Assembly (NCBI GenBank): GCA_965221625.1
Contig: OZ244903.1
Coordinates: 1,426,001-1,490,000, forward strand
Reading direction: 5' to 3'
DNA from: Bin127 sp965221625
GTDB taxonomy: Bacteria > Chloroflexota > Dehalococcoidia > Lucifugimonadales > Lucifugimonadaceae
Length of the DNA stretch: 64,000 bases
Below the pieces are notes generated by a model, which saw only the letters and a program-made list of their open reading frames with translations, was not told where the DNA came from and did not search any database. Below, piece by piece: positions 1 to 8,194 of the stretch (position 1 is its first letter; each line of letters begins with the position of its first letter). Position numbers and translations under genes: made by a program.

Positions 1-1842
1 TTCTCTGAGGAAACCGTGATTGTTCGCGGTTTCAAAGATGGTGTGCAGGTGTTCGAATACGTACCGTTGCGCATCTTGCCTTCGGCGGCGACTGAACTCC
101 GCATCGTGAACGGGTTCGATTCGGTACCCGCAGGTGCGAGCGCACCGATACCGATTGAGGTGCTGGACGAGTTCGGCAACTCCATTGATGACGTAGATGT
201 CTTCTTGGAGATTACAGAAGGCGGCGAGCTGACCTCCGGGAACGTTCTCAAGGTCGGATTTGATGAAGGCAGCTTCGGAGATGCGATCGTCGCTCGCGTG
301 CTCGCAGGGAACGCGGGAAATACGGAAGATTTGATCGAAACCGCAAGCTTCGACATCCGCCAACGGAGCTCTGATTTCATCGCCATTGACATCGTCGGAC
401 CACGCGGACCTGTCGTTTACTTGATCAATCTCGTCACCGGTGAGTTGACGCCTTTAACTGCCGATATCGAAACCAACGAGTATGGCGAAGACACACCTGT
501 TTGGTGGCCGGACGGGTCGCGCGTCGCATATTCGACCAATGTCGCGGGCAACCGACAGATTTTCGACGCCAACCCATTCACGGGTGAAACTCGTGTATTG
601 GTCACTGGCGATGCCGACCTCATGATGCCATCGATCTCGTATGACGGGACGAAAATCGCGTTCGTTGCGTCTTCTTCCGGATCTCGCCGGGTCTACTGGG
701 CGGAAATCCAATTTGATGCCGACATGGGCCTGGTACGACCGCTTGCGCCAGATGACTTTCGGCCGCTGACGCCTAAAGACGCGAACCGTCAGCTCTTTCC
801 TTTCTGGCATCCGGACGGCGATCGAATCATGTTTACCTCAGTTAGTCAACAAGGCGATTTCGTGACCAACGTCGCATCGATCGACGGTGACACGGACGGC
901 ACGGTTGCCACGATCGCCGGTGCGAGCGGATTTGGCTGGCATCCGCGTGATGGCCGTGTTCTCATCGTCGCCAACGACCGCGACAACGGTGGGTCTGACA
1001 GTACTTTGATGCTTGTTGATCTGGGAACCGACGAAAGAGAGAGGATTGACACTCAAGGGATCGGAGTTGCCATCGCGGCGATCTCTCCTGACGGAACTGA
1101 GCTCTCATTTGTGGATTCTGACAACGGCGCACTCTGGTTGATGGACCTAGACGGCACCGGATTGCGTCAAGCAATGCAACCGCAGTTCCAACCTACGATT
1201 TCGTCTTGGAGACCCGTCGCGTTGGAGTTGCCGACGCCATCCGATCGCGCCCGGGCTGGCAGTGTAATCTCGATCCCGACTGGCGAAATCAGTGAATCGC
1301 GGTTTGATGTTCCGACACACGGCACTTTAGGTCCGTACGAAGCGATCATCGACACGGATGCCGGCGAGATTCGCATTGATCTCTACAACCACATTGCGCC
1401 GATTACCGTAGAGAACTTCGTCAATCTCGCACGATCGCGATACTTCGACGGCATGGCGTTTCATACCGTGGAACCTGGATCGGCGGTCTTCAGCGGTTCC
1501 AAGATCGACGCGTTTGGGGGCAACGCCGGGTACTACATACCGTCGGAGTTCCATCCGGACGCACTGCACGATGCGGCAGGAACGATTTCAATGTTGGCAA
1601 GGATTGTCGATGGCGGTTCGTCCGAGTTTGTTATCGCCCTCGAACCGAAACCAGAGTGGGACGCCTACGTAGATGGTCAGGCGAACGACTGCAAGGCAGT
1701 GGATGCGGTCTGCTACGCCGTGTTCGGACGCGTCATCGACGGATTGGACGTCCTAACGGGATTTGAAGAGATTGATCGATTGAAGATTTCTGCCTCGCCT
1801 CACCGCATCAATACGGTGACAATTGTCGATCGGAGCCAGTGA
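1..1842 (+). CDS. TolB-like beta-propeller fused to a cyclophilin-type PPIase (5' end outside window)
   Basis: The reading frame is open from the first base, so the gene starts upstream; the GTG at 16 is only the first internal start. About 120 residues that look like an Ig-like (bacterial Big) domain come first. Then come several WD40-like/PD40 blades with the repeated pattern (W/S)xPDGxxIxF/xYDGTKIAF, as in TolB-type propellers (about residues 125-400 from the GTG). A cyclophilin domain follows from about residue 438 (TDAGEIRIDLY, APITVENFVNLA). The usual F-H-R-V with catalytic Arg reads F-H-T-V, and the following glycine-rich FMIQGGD element is also altered. It may therefore bind prolyl peptides without efficient isomerase activity. 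Location is probably extracytoplasmic, but the signal region is not visible. The stop overlaps the threonine synthase start (TGATG). The fold calls are firm; the function is not. Confidence 0.75.
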   Translation, partial: FSEETVIVRGFKDGVQVFEYVPLRILPSAATELRIVNGFDSVPAGASAPIPIEVLDEFGNSIDDVDVFLEITEGGELTSGNVLKVGFDEGSFGDAIVARVLAGNAGNTEDLIETASFDIRQRSSDFIAIDIVGPRGPVVYLINLVTGELTPLTADIETNEYGEDTPVWWPDGSRVAYSTNVAGNRQIFDANPFTGETRVLVTGDADLMMPSISYDGTKIAFVASSSGSRRVYWAEIQFDADMGLVRPLAPDDFRPLTPKDANRQLFPFWHPDGDRIMFTSVSQQGDFVTNVASIDGDTDGTVATIAGASGFGWHPRDGRVLIVANDRDNGGSDSTLMLVDLGTDERERIDTQGIGVAIAAISPDGTELSFVDSDNGALWLMDLDGTGLRQAMQPQFQPTISSWRPVALELPTPSDRARAGSVISIPTGEISESRFDVPTHGTLGPYEAIIDTDAGEIRIDLYNHIAPITVENFVNLARSRYFDGMAFHTVEPGSAVFSGSKIDAFGGNAGYYIPSEFHPDALHDAAGTISMLARIVDGGSSEFVIALEPKPEWDAYVDGQANDCKAVDAVCYAVFGRVIDGLDVLTGFEEIDRLKISASPHRINTVTIVDRSQ

Positions 1843-3017
1843 TGATCGGGTCTTCAACGTTGACGCACCTCGAATGCACGCTCACTGGGACACAGTTCGA
1901 CGCCACCGCGCCGTACGGTACCAATCCCGCTAATGGCAAACCGCTCTTCGCTCGGTACGATCTCGAAACTGCGCGGCGAACTTTAACCAAGGAGAGCTTG
2001 CCCGAGCGACCACACAACATCTGGCGATATCGGGAAGTGATGCCCGTGATCGACGACGAGAATGTCATCACACTCGGTGAAGGCGGCACTCCGCTAATGC
2101 GCGCCGTTCGACTCGGCAATTCGTTGGGCATGACAAACGTCTACATCAAAGACGAAGGCGTCAATCCCACAGGTTCGTTCAAGGCACGTGGTCTGTCGGC
2201 CGCTGTATCGAAGGCGAAGGAGTTGGGTCAACATCGCTTAACAATGCCGTCCGCAGGCAACGCGGCGGGAGCGATGTCCGCATATGCCGCGGCCGGAGGA
2301 ATGGAAGCGCATGTATTCATGCCGAAGGATGCGCCCATCGCCAACAAGATGGAGTGTGAGGCGTATGGTGCCGATCTGACGCTGATTGATGGATTTATCA
2401 CTGACGCTGGCATGATGTCCCAACGCGCTGCGGAAGAGCACGGCCTATTCGACGTCTCGACTCTGCGCGAACCATATCGGGCCGAGGGCAAGAAGACGAT
2501 GGGATATGAGATCGTCGAGCAACTCGGGTTTCAAGTCCCTGACGCCATCGTTTATCCAACTGGTGGTGGCACCGGGATCGTCGGCATCTGGAAGGCCCTC
2601 GATGAGATGCAGGAGCTCGGTTGGATTGGCGACGAACGACCTCGGATGATGTGTGTGCAAGCTGAAGGATGTGCACCAATCGTGACGGCGTTTAATCAAG
2701 GCGAAGAGTTCGCCGAACCCTTCCCGGACCCAGAGACTTTGGCTGCGGGTTTGCGCGTTCCAGCGGCGATAGGCGACTTTCTGGTGATCCGCGCCGTACG
2801 TGAGAGCGGTGGCACGGCGGTCACGGTTTGCGACCAAGAGATGGTCGATGGGATGCTCGAGATGGCTCGCAACGAGGGCGTCTACGCGGCACCCGAAGGT
2901 GGTGCGACGTTGGCGGCGACGAAGAAGCTTTTGGTTCGAGGTTTAATCGAGCCAGACGAACGCGTTGTGTTGCTGGTGACAGGCAACGCGCACAAGTACC
3001 TGGATTTGCTACCCTAG
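1842..3017 (+). CDS. thrC: threonine synthase (PLP-dependent)
   Basis: Catalyses O-phosphohomoserine to threonine, the last step of threonine biosynthesis, in the cytoplasm. The protein has the fold-type II PLP signature NPTGSFKARG near residue 115, whose Lys forms the Schiff base. It also has an SAGNAAGA loop, a glycine-rich phosphate loop (PTGGGTGIVG) and a C-terminal VTGNAHKYL segment, all typical of threonine synthase. The N-terminal part (LECTLTG, AxYDLE) fits the short class without a large N-terminal domain. Length of 391 residues is normal. A GGAG lies 6 bases before the ATG at 1842; an in-frame GTG at 1839 is the alternative. The ATG overlaps the stop of the upstream propeller gene, so the two may be translationally coupled. 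A related PLP lyase such as threonine dehydratase is less likely. Confidence 0.9.
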   Translation: MIGSSTLTHLECTLTGTQFDATAPYGTNPANGKPLFARYDLETARRTLTKESLPERPHNIWRYREVMPVIDDENVITLGEGGTPLMRAVRLGNSLGMTNVYIKDEGVNPTGSFKARGLSAAVSKAKELGQHRLTMPSAGNAAGAMSAYAAAGGMEAHVFMPKDAPIANKMECEAYGADLTLIDGFITDAGMMSQRAAEEHGLFDVSTLREPYRAEGKKTMGYEIVEQLGFQVPDAIVYPTGGGTGIVGIWKALDEMQELGWIGDERPRMMCVQAEGCAPIVTAFNQGEEFAEPFPDPETLAAGLRVPAAIGDFLVIRAVRESGGTAVTVCDQEMVDGMLEMARNEGVYAAPEGGATLAATKKLLVRGLIEPDERVVLLVTGNAHKYLDLLP

Positions 3018-3048
3018 CATTTCAGTCGTGGTGCGGGCGACCAATGCT

Positions 3049-3660
3049 CTAGACGGTGTCTTCCCAACCGATAACATGACTGCTCACGCCGTCCGGGAAC
3101 TTCTGGTGAAACTCGTCGACCAGCATCCCAAGCACGACTGAGTTGTGCCTGGCACCATGGTGCGGGCGACTGGAACGGAAGGTGCCTTCGTGGACGAAAC
3201 CCAAAGATTCGAACATGGTACGAGCACCATCGTTGTATGAAGGCACGTCGACCCAAGCGCGATACAGGCCTAGGTGGTCGAAGATGTGCTCCAGCATTGC
3301 GAGTGTTGCCGCCGTGCCGAAACCCATGTGCCATTTGGATTTGTCGCCGATTAGGACCGACACCTGTGCGTCACCCAAAGGTTCATCGATCGAGAGTTGT
3401 CCTTCGCCGATGTGTTCACCGCTTTCCGTGTAGACAGAGAAAATGTCGCGATGTGGTTCGTGATGCGGATCATGGAATACTTCGTCCCACTCCTCTTGAG
3501 TCGCGTTGATCATCGCCTCCGGTTCGTAACCGAGGTGCGCAGCGTCGCCGTAGGTGTACCGTCCGAACCAGCTATCGGACACCTCAGAATCCTTGAGCCA
3601 TTCGGCGATTCGGCGGACGTCGTCTCGGACGACGGGACGCAATTCACATCTTTGAGGCAT
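3049..3660 (-). CDS. GNAT-family N-acetyltransferase (RimJ/RimL-like)
   Basis: The 203-residue protein has the layout of GCN5-related acetyltransferases of the RimJ/RimL group. It begins with L-R-P-V-V-R-D-D, has an acceptor-side strand GEGQLSIDEP, and has the acetyl-CoA loop region GDKSKWHMGFGTAATLAMLEH. A D-x-P-S-Y-N-D-G-A-R-T-M-F-E-S-L-G-F segment, typical of the C-terminal half, follows. It probably transfers an acetyl group from acetyl-CoA to an amine on a small molecule or a protein N-terminus; the substrate cannot be read from sequence. The start is set by AAGGAG 9 bases before the ATG at 3660; an upstream in-frame ATG at 3687 lacks such a site. It converges on thrC and is divergent from the SelW-like gene. 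Confidence 0.85.
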   Translation of the reverse strand: MPQRCELRPVVRDDVRRIAEWLKDSEVSDSWFGRYTYGDAAHLGYEPEAMINATQEEWDEVFHDPHHEPHRDIFSVYTESGEHIGEGQLSIDEPLGDAQVSVLIGDKSKWHMGFGTAATLAMLEHIFDHLGLYRAWVDVPSYNDGARTMFESLGFVHEGTFRSSRPHHGARHNSVVLGMLVDEFHQKFPDGVSSHVIGWEDTV

Positions 3661-3847
3661 TTCGACGGACTCCTTGCATAACGTCAAACTCAGTGGATAT
3701 TGCCGCGAACGGGCGGCGACGTTGAAATGCTAGCGTGTTTTCGATTATCGCACGTTGCGTTGTTTTGCGGATTTAACGGGCACTTGATAGAGTTTGATTA
3801 GCGATGATTGTTCGCTTCGAATCCACTATTCACGGGAGATTTCCACC

Positions 3848-4132
3848 ATGTCTGACCACTGGAAGATGGAAGCTGAGATCGAGTACTGCGTGCCTTGCGG
3901 ATATGCCAACCTTGCCGCCTACATGGCAGCGGAGTTGTTCCAAGCGGCCGGCCCGGCATTGGCGATTAGCTTGGTGCCCGGACACTCCGGTGCTTTCAAG
4001 GTCACGGTTGACGGCGAGGTCCTTTGGGACAAGCAAGCTGAGGGCAAGTCGCCCCACATCATGGAGGTCAAGGAACTGAAGGCGAAGGTCGCCAACATGA
4101 TCCAGTCTGACGCCATGATCCAGATGAACTGA
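3848..4132 (+). CDS. SelW/Rdx-family thioredoxin-like protein (Cys form)
   Basis: A 94-residue protein matching the Rdx (SelT/SelW/SelH) family. An IEYC-x-x-C motif (Y-C-V-P-C) sits in the first strand-loop. A helix, an ALxISLVPGxxGAFKVxVDGE segment and an SPHIMEVKELKAKVANMI C-terminal helix follow. Members have a thioredoxin-like fold and are thought to act as small redox proteins; eukaryotic relatives carry selenocysteine at the second Cys, here an ordinary Cys. The start is supported by GGGAGA 8 bases before the ATG. It stands alone, divergent from the acetyltransferase and followed by the alcohol dehydrogenase about 110 bases on. The redox partner is unknown. Confidence 0.8.
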   Translation: MSDHWKMEAEIEYCVPCGYANLAAYMAAELFQAAGPALAISLVPGHSGAFKVTVDGEVLWDKQAEGKSPHIMEVKELKAKVANMIQSDAMIQMN

Positions 4133-4244
4133 TCACCAACTGGACGAGTGCCTTACGTCGGTCTTGCGGGGTGCCGATCTAGAACACCCGGCGAGTCGAC
4201 GTGAGGAGTAATATCCTTAACCCAAACGGCGAGAGTTCTTTCAG

Positions 4245-5351
4245 ATGGTCAAAGCCGCCGTGTTGTACGCGGCCAACGAACCGATGCCGGTTAAGGATCT
4301 TGAGCAGTTGCCGCCGCGCAACGGCGAAGTTCGCGTCGATATCGGGGCCGCCGGCATTTGCGCTTCCGACCATCACGTCATGAAGGGAGAGACCTCTTTC
4401 CCGATGCCCATCGTTCTTGGTCATGAAGGTGCAGGGGTAGTTGATGAAGTTGGTCCAGGGGTTGCTGATATCTCGCCGGGCGATCGATGCATCCTGTCAT
4501 TCATCCCGAGTTGCGGTTACTGTCGATCTTGTCGAACGGGACTGCAGAACGTCTGCGACACTAATCGACTTACCGGTACCCGCCAGTACGACGGGACCTT
4601 TCGGTTGTTCGATGACGAAGGCCTTGAGGTTCACCAGTTCGCCAAGCTAGGCGTGTTTGCCGAATCGATTGTGTGTCCGCGTCAGGCGATCTACCCAATT
4701 CCGGACGACGTGCCGATGGAGGTGGCTGCTCTCATCGGTTGTTCTGTGACGACCGGTGTGGGAGGCGTCATCAATCAACCTGCGGCGTCTGCAGGAATGA
4801 CCGTCGCAGTATTCGGTGTCGGCGGTGTCGGCCTTAGTGCGCTGCAAGGTGCCCGCCTGTTGAACGCGTCGCGCGTAATCGCAGTTGACATTCTCGACAA
4901 CAAGTTGGAGTTCGCATACCGTTTTGGTGCCACCGAAGTGATCAACTCACGCGCGGAGGACGCAGTCGAGAAGATCCTAGATCTGACCGACGGTGGCGTG
5001 GACATGGCGGTTGATGCGTTTGGGCACAGTTCGACTACCCGTGACGCGTATCTCGCAACCCGCAAAGGTGGGACGACGGTTGTCATCGGTCTTGCGCCTG
5101 AAGGCATGGACGTTGACTTGCCAATGGTCGATATCGTGCGCAACCAAAAGACCTTGGTTGGCAGCTACTACGGTTCGGCCAGTCCGCACGAAACGTTCCG
5201 CAAGCTTCTCGACTTCTACCGATCGGGCAAGCTCGATATAGAAGGTTTGGCACTCCGTAGCTACACTCTGGGGCAGATTAACGAGGCATATCACGATCTT
5301 GAGCAAGGAGCCGACGGTCGCGGGTTAATCGTATTCGACGGTGTAAACTGA
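4245..5351 (+). CDS. zinc-dependent alcohol dehydrogenase (MDR superfamily)
   Basis: A 368-residue medium-chain dehydrogenase/reductase with both zinc sites. Likely catalytic ligands are Cys39, His60/Glu61 (GHEGAG) and Cys166. The structural zinc has Cys90, 93, 96 and 104 (C-G-Y-C-R-S-C, then C). The Rossmann motif is GVGGVG at 191-196, with Asp215 at the end of the second strand favouring NAD(H). It oxidises or reduces an alcohol/aldehyde pair; the overall pattern is nearest class III-like and related long-chain MDR enzymes, but the substrate is not evident. The stop codon lies inside one arm of an inverted repeat reaching into the nuo leader. It is on the same strand as nuo but 149 bases upstream, so co-transcription is possible rather than shown. 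Confidence 0.85.
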   Translation: MVKAAVLYAANEPMPVKDLEQLPPRNGEVRVDIGAAGICASDHHVMKGETSFPMPIVLGHEGAGVVDEVGPGVADISPGDRCILSFIPSCGYCRSCRTGLQNVCDTNRLTGTRQYDGTFRLFDDEGLEVHQFAKLGVFAESIVCPRQAIYPIPDDVPMEVAALIGCSVTTGVGGVINQPAASAGMTVAVFGVGGVGLSALQGARLLNASRVIAVDILDNKLEFAYRFGATEVINSRAEDAVEKILDLTDGGVDMAVDAFGHSSTTRDAYLATRKGGTTVVIGLAPEGMDVDLPMVDIVRNQKTLVGSYYGSASPHETFRKLLDFYRSGKLDIEGLALRSYTLGQINEAYHDLEQGADGRGLIVFDGVN

Positions 5352-5442
5352 ATTGGCGCAGATGGTCAGAACTCGCCGATAAGGTTCCTTGGTGATGGGT
5401 AAAATCAACTGAAAGCATTGAGCCGGAGGCCGGCCAATTCAG
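5348..5442 (+). repeat. 10-bp inverted repeat with nested hairpin in the nuo leader
   Basis: Arms CTGAATTGGC (5348-5357) and GCCAATTCAG (5433-5442) are perfect reverse complements, 75 bases apart. A tight hairpin GCCGG-AGG-CCGGC (5422-5434) abuts the right arm and overlaps it by two bases, so the two stems could compete. The left arm includes the stop codon of the alcohol dehydrogenase. It could end or attenuate transcription, or shape the complex I leader. There is no T-run, so it is not a classic intrinsic terminator. Confidence 0.45.
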
Positions 5443-5500
5443 GTGCCCAAAATCACGGCGCATGCCGGAACCAGTGCTGAATCGTCGATAACAGTTCGTG

Positions 5501-5911
5501 ATGCTCGAAGACTATTTCCGACAATACGGGATACTCGTGATGTTCCTGATGATCGCCGTTGCGGTACCCGTCGGCATGTTGGCGACGTCGTACCTTGCAG
5601 AGTTCATCCGAGTTCGACCGTCGCTCACGTCAAAGATAAAGCGCACCACGTACGAGAGTGGCTTGCGCCCGTTTAGTGCCAAGCCGCGACTCTTCAACAT
5701 GCGTTACTACTACTACGCCATTCTTTTCGTCGTATTCGATGTCGAAACCGTTCTGTTGTTCCCTTGGGCGATCGAGTACGGCGTGTTGTCGAAGCAGTTC
5801 GGCATCGCGGCTTTCCTAGCCGTGCTCGTGTTTCTGATAGTCGTAACTTTGGGATACCTCTACGCTTGGCGGAAGGGTGCCCTAGAGTGGCACAAAGGTT
5901 TGGACAATTGA
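5501..5911 (+). CDS. nuoA: NADH-quinone oxidoreductase subunit A
   Basis: Small membrane subunit of complex I, about 136 residues with three predicted transmembrane helices. The conserved loop after helix 1 (YESGLRPF, RLFNMRYYYYAILFVVFDVETVLLFPWA) is diagnostic of NuoA/ND3; this loop lies at the quinone-site/proton-channel junction. It is the first gene of an operon in the order A-B-C-D-H-I-J-K-x-L-M-N. The ATG at 5501 is preferred; an adjacent GTG at 5498 is equally possible, and no clear ribosome site precedes either. Its stop overlaps the TTG start of nuoB by four bases. Confidence 0.93.
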   Translation: MLEDYFRQYGILVMFLMIAVAVPVGMLATSYLAEFIRVRPSLTSKIKRTTYESGLRPFSAKPRLFNMRYYYYAILFVVFDVETVLLFPWAIEYGVLSKQFGIAAFLAVLVFLIVVTLGYLYAWRKGALEWHKGLDN

Positions 5912-6555
5912 CAACCGACATTCACAACGCATACGGCGTCCCGATGGGACACGACCCTCGAAATCCACTTTTTAATGTGACGTGGGATTTGGATCGAGAC
6001 GAGGGCGACGAAGTCAACCTGATGAAGGCGACGCGCTTGGAAGCACTGCCCGAACCCATCATCGCAATGGAGGACGATCACTCCCGCAACGTTATCGTGA
6101 CGTCGGTGGACTATCTGCTGAATTGGGCGAGAAAATCTTCCCTTTTCCCGCTGCAATTCGGTCTGGCCTGTTGTGCCTTCGAGATGATTGCTTCGGCGAT
6201 GGGACGTTTCGATATTTCTCGCTTTGGCATGGAGGCGTTTCGTGCCACACCGCGGCAAGCGGATCTGATGATCGTTGCCGGGACGGTGACGTGGAAGATG
6301 GCGGTGCCGCTGCGACGACTCTACGATCAGATGGCGGAGCCGAAATGGGTAATTTCGATGGGTGTTTGCGCGACCAGTGGCGGTCCTTACTACCAGTCGT
6401 ACTCTGTGGTTCCGGGCGTCAACCACATCGTGCCTGTGGATGTTTACGTGCCCGGTTGCCCGCCGCGCCCGGACGCGTTGCTTTACGGCATCATGCAACT
6501 GCACGACAAGATACGCCGCTACTCGCTCAGCAGCAACCCTGCCGGTGGTTCATGA
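5908..6555 (+). CDS. nuoB: NADH-quinone oxidoreductase subunit B
   Basis: Peripheral-arm subunit that holds the terminal [4Fe-4S] cluster N2 next to the quinone site. Cluster ligands are visible as the tandem pair in FGLACCAFEM, then GVCATSGG and PGCPPRPD. The proposed start is a TTG overlapping the nuoA stop (TTGA), with an AAAGG about 9 bases upstream. The next in-frame ATG is at 5944. The frame is open further upstream inside nuoA, but that stretch does not resemble NuoB. The 3' end overlaps nuoC by ATGA. The roughly 50 residues before the conserved core (GVPMGHDPRNP, FNVTWDLDRDEGDEV) form an unusual acidic N-terminal extension. Confidence 0.92.
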   Translation: MTTDIHNAYGVPMGHDPRNPLFNVTWDLDRDEGDEVNLMKATRLEALPEPIIAMEDDHSRNVIVTSVDYLLNWARKSSLFPLQFGLACCAFEMIASAMGRFDISRFGMEAFRATPRQADLMIVAGTVTWKMAVPLRRLYDQMAEPKWVISMGVCATSGGPYYQSYSVVPGVNHIVPVDVYVPGCPPRPDALLYGIMQLHDKIRRYSLSSNPAGGS

Positions 6556-7079
6556 CGAAAGCCTGGGACGGCAAGAAACTGGCTGAGGTCATCGAAGAAT
6601 CGTTGCCTGGGAGCGTCGTGGATGCGAAGGGCACGGACATCTGGATCAATCCCGAGTCGGTGCCCGAGGTGATGCTCCTGTTGCGCGATGATGAACGGTT
6701 CCGGTTCGAACTGTTGAGCAGCGTTACCGCGGTTGACTACATCTCATACTTCGAGGTTGTCTACCATCTGACGTCACTTTCGCGTAACGCCACCGCGGTC
6801 GTCAAATCGAAGACTGGGTTCGGCCGCGAAGATGCTCGGATTCCGAGCGTTGTCGACATCTGGCGCGGGGCAGACCTGCAGGAAAGGGAAGTGTGGGATT
6901 TACTCGGAATCGAGTTCGAGGGACATCCCAATCACAAACGCATCATGCTGTGGGAAGGATTCCCCGGGCATCCGTTACGCAAGGACTTTGCTACATACGA
7001 GCAGTCGATTGTTCCAGACGAGGAGTTGAAGACGCCTGACGCGTTGGCAGCAGAGCTGGAATCGGAACAGGTTACGTGA
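6552..7079 (+). CDS. nuoC: NADH-quinone oxidoreductase subunit C
   Basis: Peripheral-arm subunit without cofactors, about 175 residues, also called the 30 kDa subunit. The NuoC signature is clear: P-S-V-V-D-I-W-R-G-A-D-L-Q-E-R-E-V-W-D-L-L-G-I, then GHPNHKRIMLWEGFPGHPLRKDF. The start ATG overlaps the nuoB stop (ATGA). The reading frame is open for a long way upstream, but that part is the wrong frame of nuoB. NuoC and NuoD are separate genes here, unlike the fused NuoCD of enterobacteria. The end overlaps nuoD by four bases (GTGA). Confidence 0.93.
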   Translation: MTKAWDGKKLAEVIEESLPGSVVDAKGTDIWINPESVPEVMLLLRDDERFRFELLSSVTAVDYISYFEVVYHLTSLSRNATAVVKSKTGFGREDARIPSVVDIWRGADLQEREVWDLLGIEFEGHPNHKRIMLWEGFPGHPLRKDFATYEQSIVPDEELKTPDALAAELESEQVT

Positions 7080-8194
7080 GCACTCAACTACGCACAGAGC
7101 CGATCACGGTAAACCTCGGCCCGCAACATCCATCCACACACGGTGTCTTCCGGATGCGCGTTTCGTTCGATGGTGAGGAGATAGTTGACGTCGAACCGAT
7201 CTTTGGGTACCTCCACCGCGGTTCCGAAAAGCTGGCGGAAGAACGCACCTACGTTCAGGTCGTTACACTCACCGATCGCATGGACTACGTGGGATCGATG
7301 CTCAACAATCAGGCGTACATGCTCGCGGTTGAGAAGCTTTGCGGTATTGAACCCGCACCGCGAGGTGTTTGGTTGCGGATGATCGCATCTGAGCTGCAAC
7401 GCATCGCCAGCCACCTCGTTGCGGTAGGCTTCTTGATCCAGGACCTCGGTGCTTGGGGTACGCCTCTCATCTACACGATGCGGGAGCGGGAGAAGATACT
7501 GGACCTGTTCGAGACGCTTTGCGGCGCGAGAATCACGAACTCATACCTTCGTCCGGGCGGTGTCTTCGCCGACGCCCCTGAAGAGTTTTGGCCGGCGATG
7601 AACGAGGTGCTCGACGAACTGCCGGCACGCATCGACGAACTCGACGAGTTGTTGACTGACAACGAAATCATTTTCTCGCGCACCAAAGGTGTGTCGGTAC
7701 TCACGCCGGAGCAGATGCTCGACGCCTCCATCACCGGTCCGATGCTCCGCGCGGCAGGTGTTGATTGGGATCTTCGCCATCGCGACCCGTACGATTATTA
7801 CGACCAAATCAGCTTCGATCGTCCATTGCACACTGCGGGCGACAACTTCGCTCGATACTGGGTGCGAATACAGGAGATGCGTGAAAGCATCAAGATTATT
7901 CGTCAGTGCGAACGATTAATGGAACCCGGACCGGTGCGGCCTGATCACGATGACGTGCCGTGGCTCGTTCGTCCACCGATCGGCGACGCCTATTCCGCGA
8001 TCGAGCATTCGAAAGGCGAGTTGGGTTTCTATCTCGTAAGTGATGGCTCTATCTCACCCTATCGTTGCCACGTCCGTGCACCTTCCTTGATCAACTTGAC
8101 GTTGTTGCGCGACATGTTGGTAGGCGAGTTGCTAGCCGACATGTTCGTCAGCTTCGGCAGCGTCGACATCAATATGGGAGAGGTTGACCGATGA
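7076..8194 (+). CDS. nuoD: NADH-quinone oxidoreductase subunit D
   Basis: The 49 kDa subunit, related to the large subunit of [NiFe]-hydrogenases, which lines the quinone-binding cavity. Typical landmarks are present: LGPQHPSTHGVFR near the N-terminus (the His-containing loop close to quinone), GYLHRGSEKLAE, the SRTKGVSVLTPEQ segment, and a C-terminal DINMGEVDR. Its 372 residues are near the usual length for separate NuoD. GTG start overlapping nuoC; end overlaps nuoH by ATGA. Confidence 0.94.
   Translation: MSTQLRTEPITVNLGPQHPSTHGVFRMRVSFDGEEIVDVEPIFGYLHRGSEKLAEERTYVQVVTLTDRMDYVGSMLNNQAYMLAVEKLCGIEPAPRGVWLRMIASELQRIASHLVAVGFLIQDLGAWGTPLIYTMREREKILDLFETLCGARITNSYLRPGGVFADAPEEFWPAMNEVLDELPARIDELDELLTDNEIIFSRTKGVSVLTPEQMLDASITGPMLRAAGVDWDLRHRDPYDYYDQISFDRPLHTAGDNFARYWVRIQEMRESIKIIRQCERLMEPGPVRPDHDDVPWLVRPPIGDAYSAIEHSKGELGFYLVSDGSISPYRCHVRAPSLINLTLLRDMLVGELLADMFVSFGSVDINMGEVDR

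Noticed and set aside
3890..3905. Possible selenoprotein with a SelW-type motif
   Set aside because: Both positions of the CxxC are ordinary Cys codons and no in-frame TGA is present.
5982..6551. Upstream part of the long open frame that ends in nuoC
   Set aside because: It is the wrong frame of nuoB; nuoC similarity begins only at 6552.
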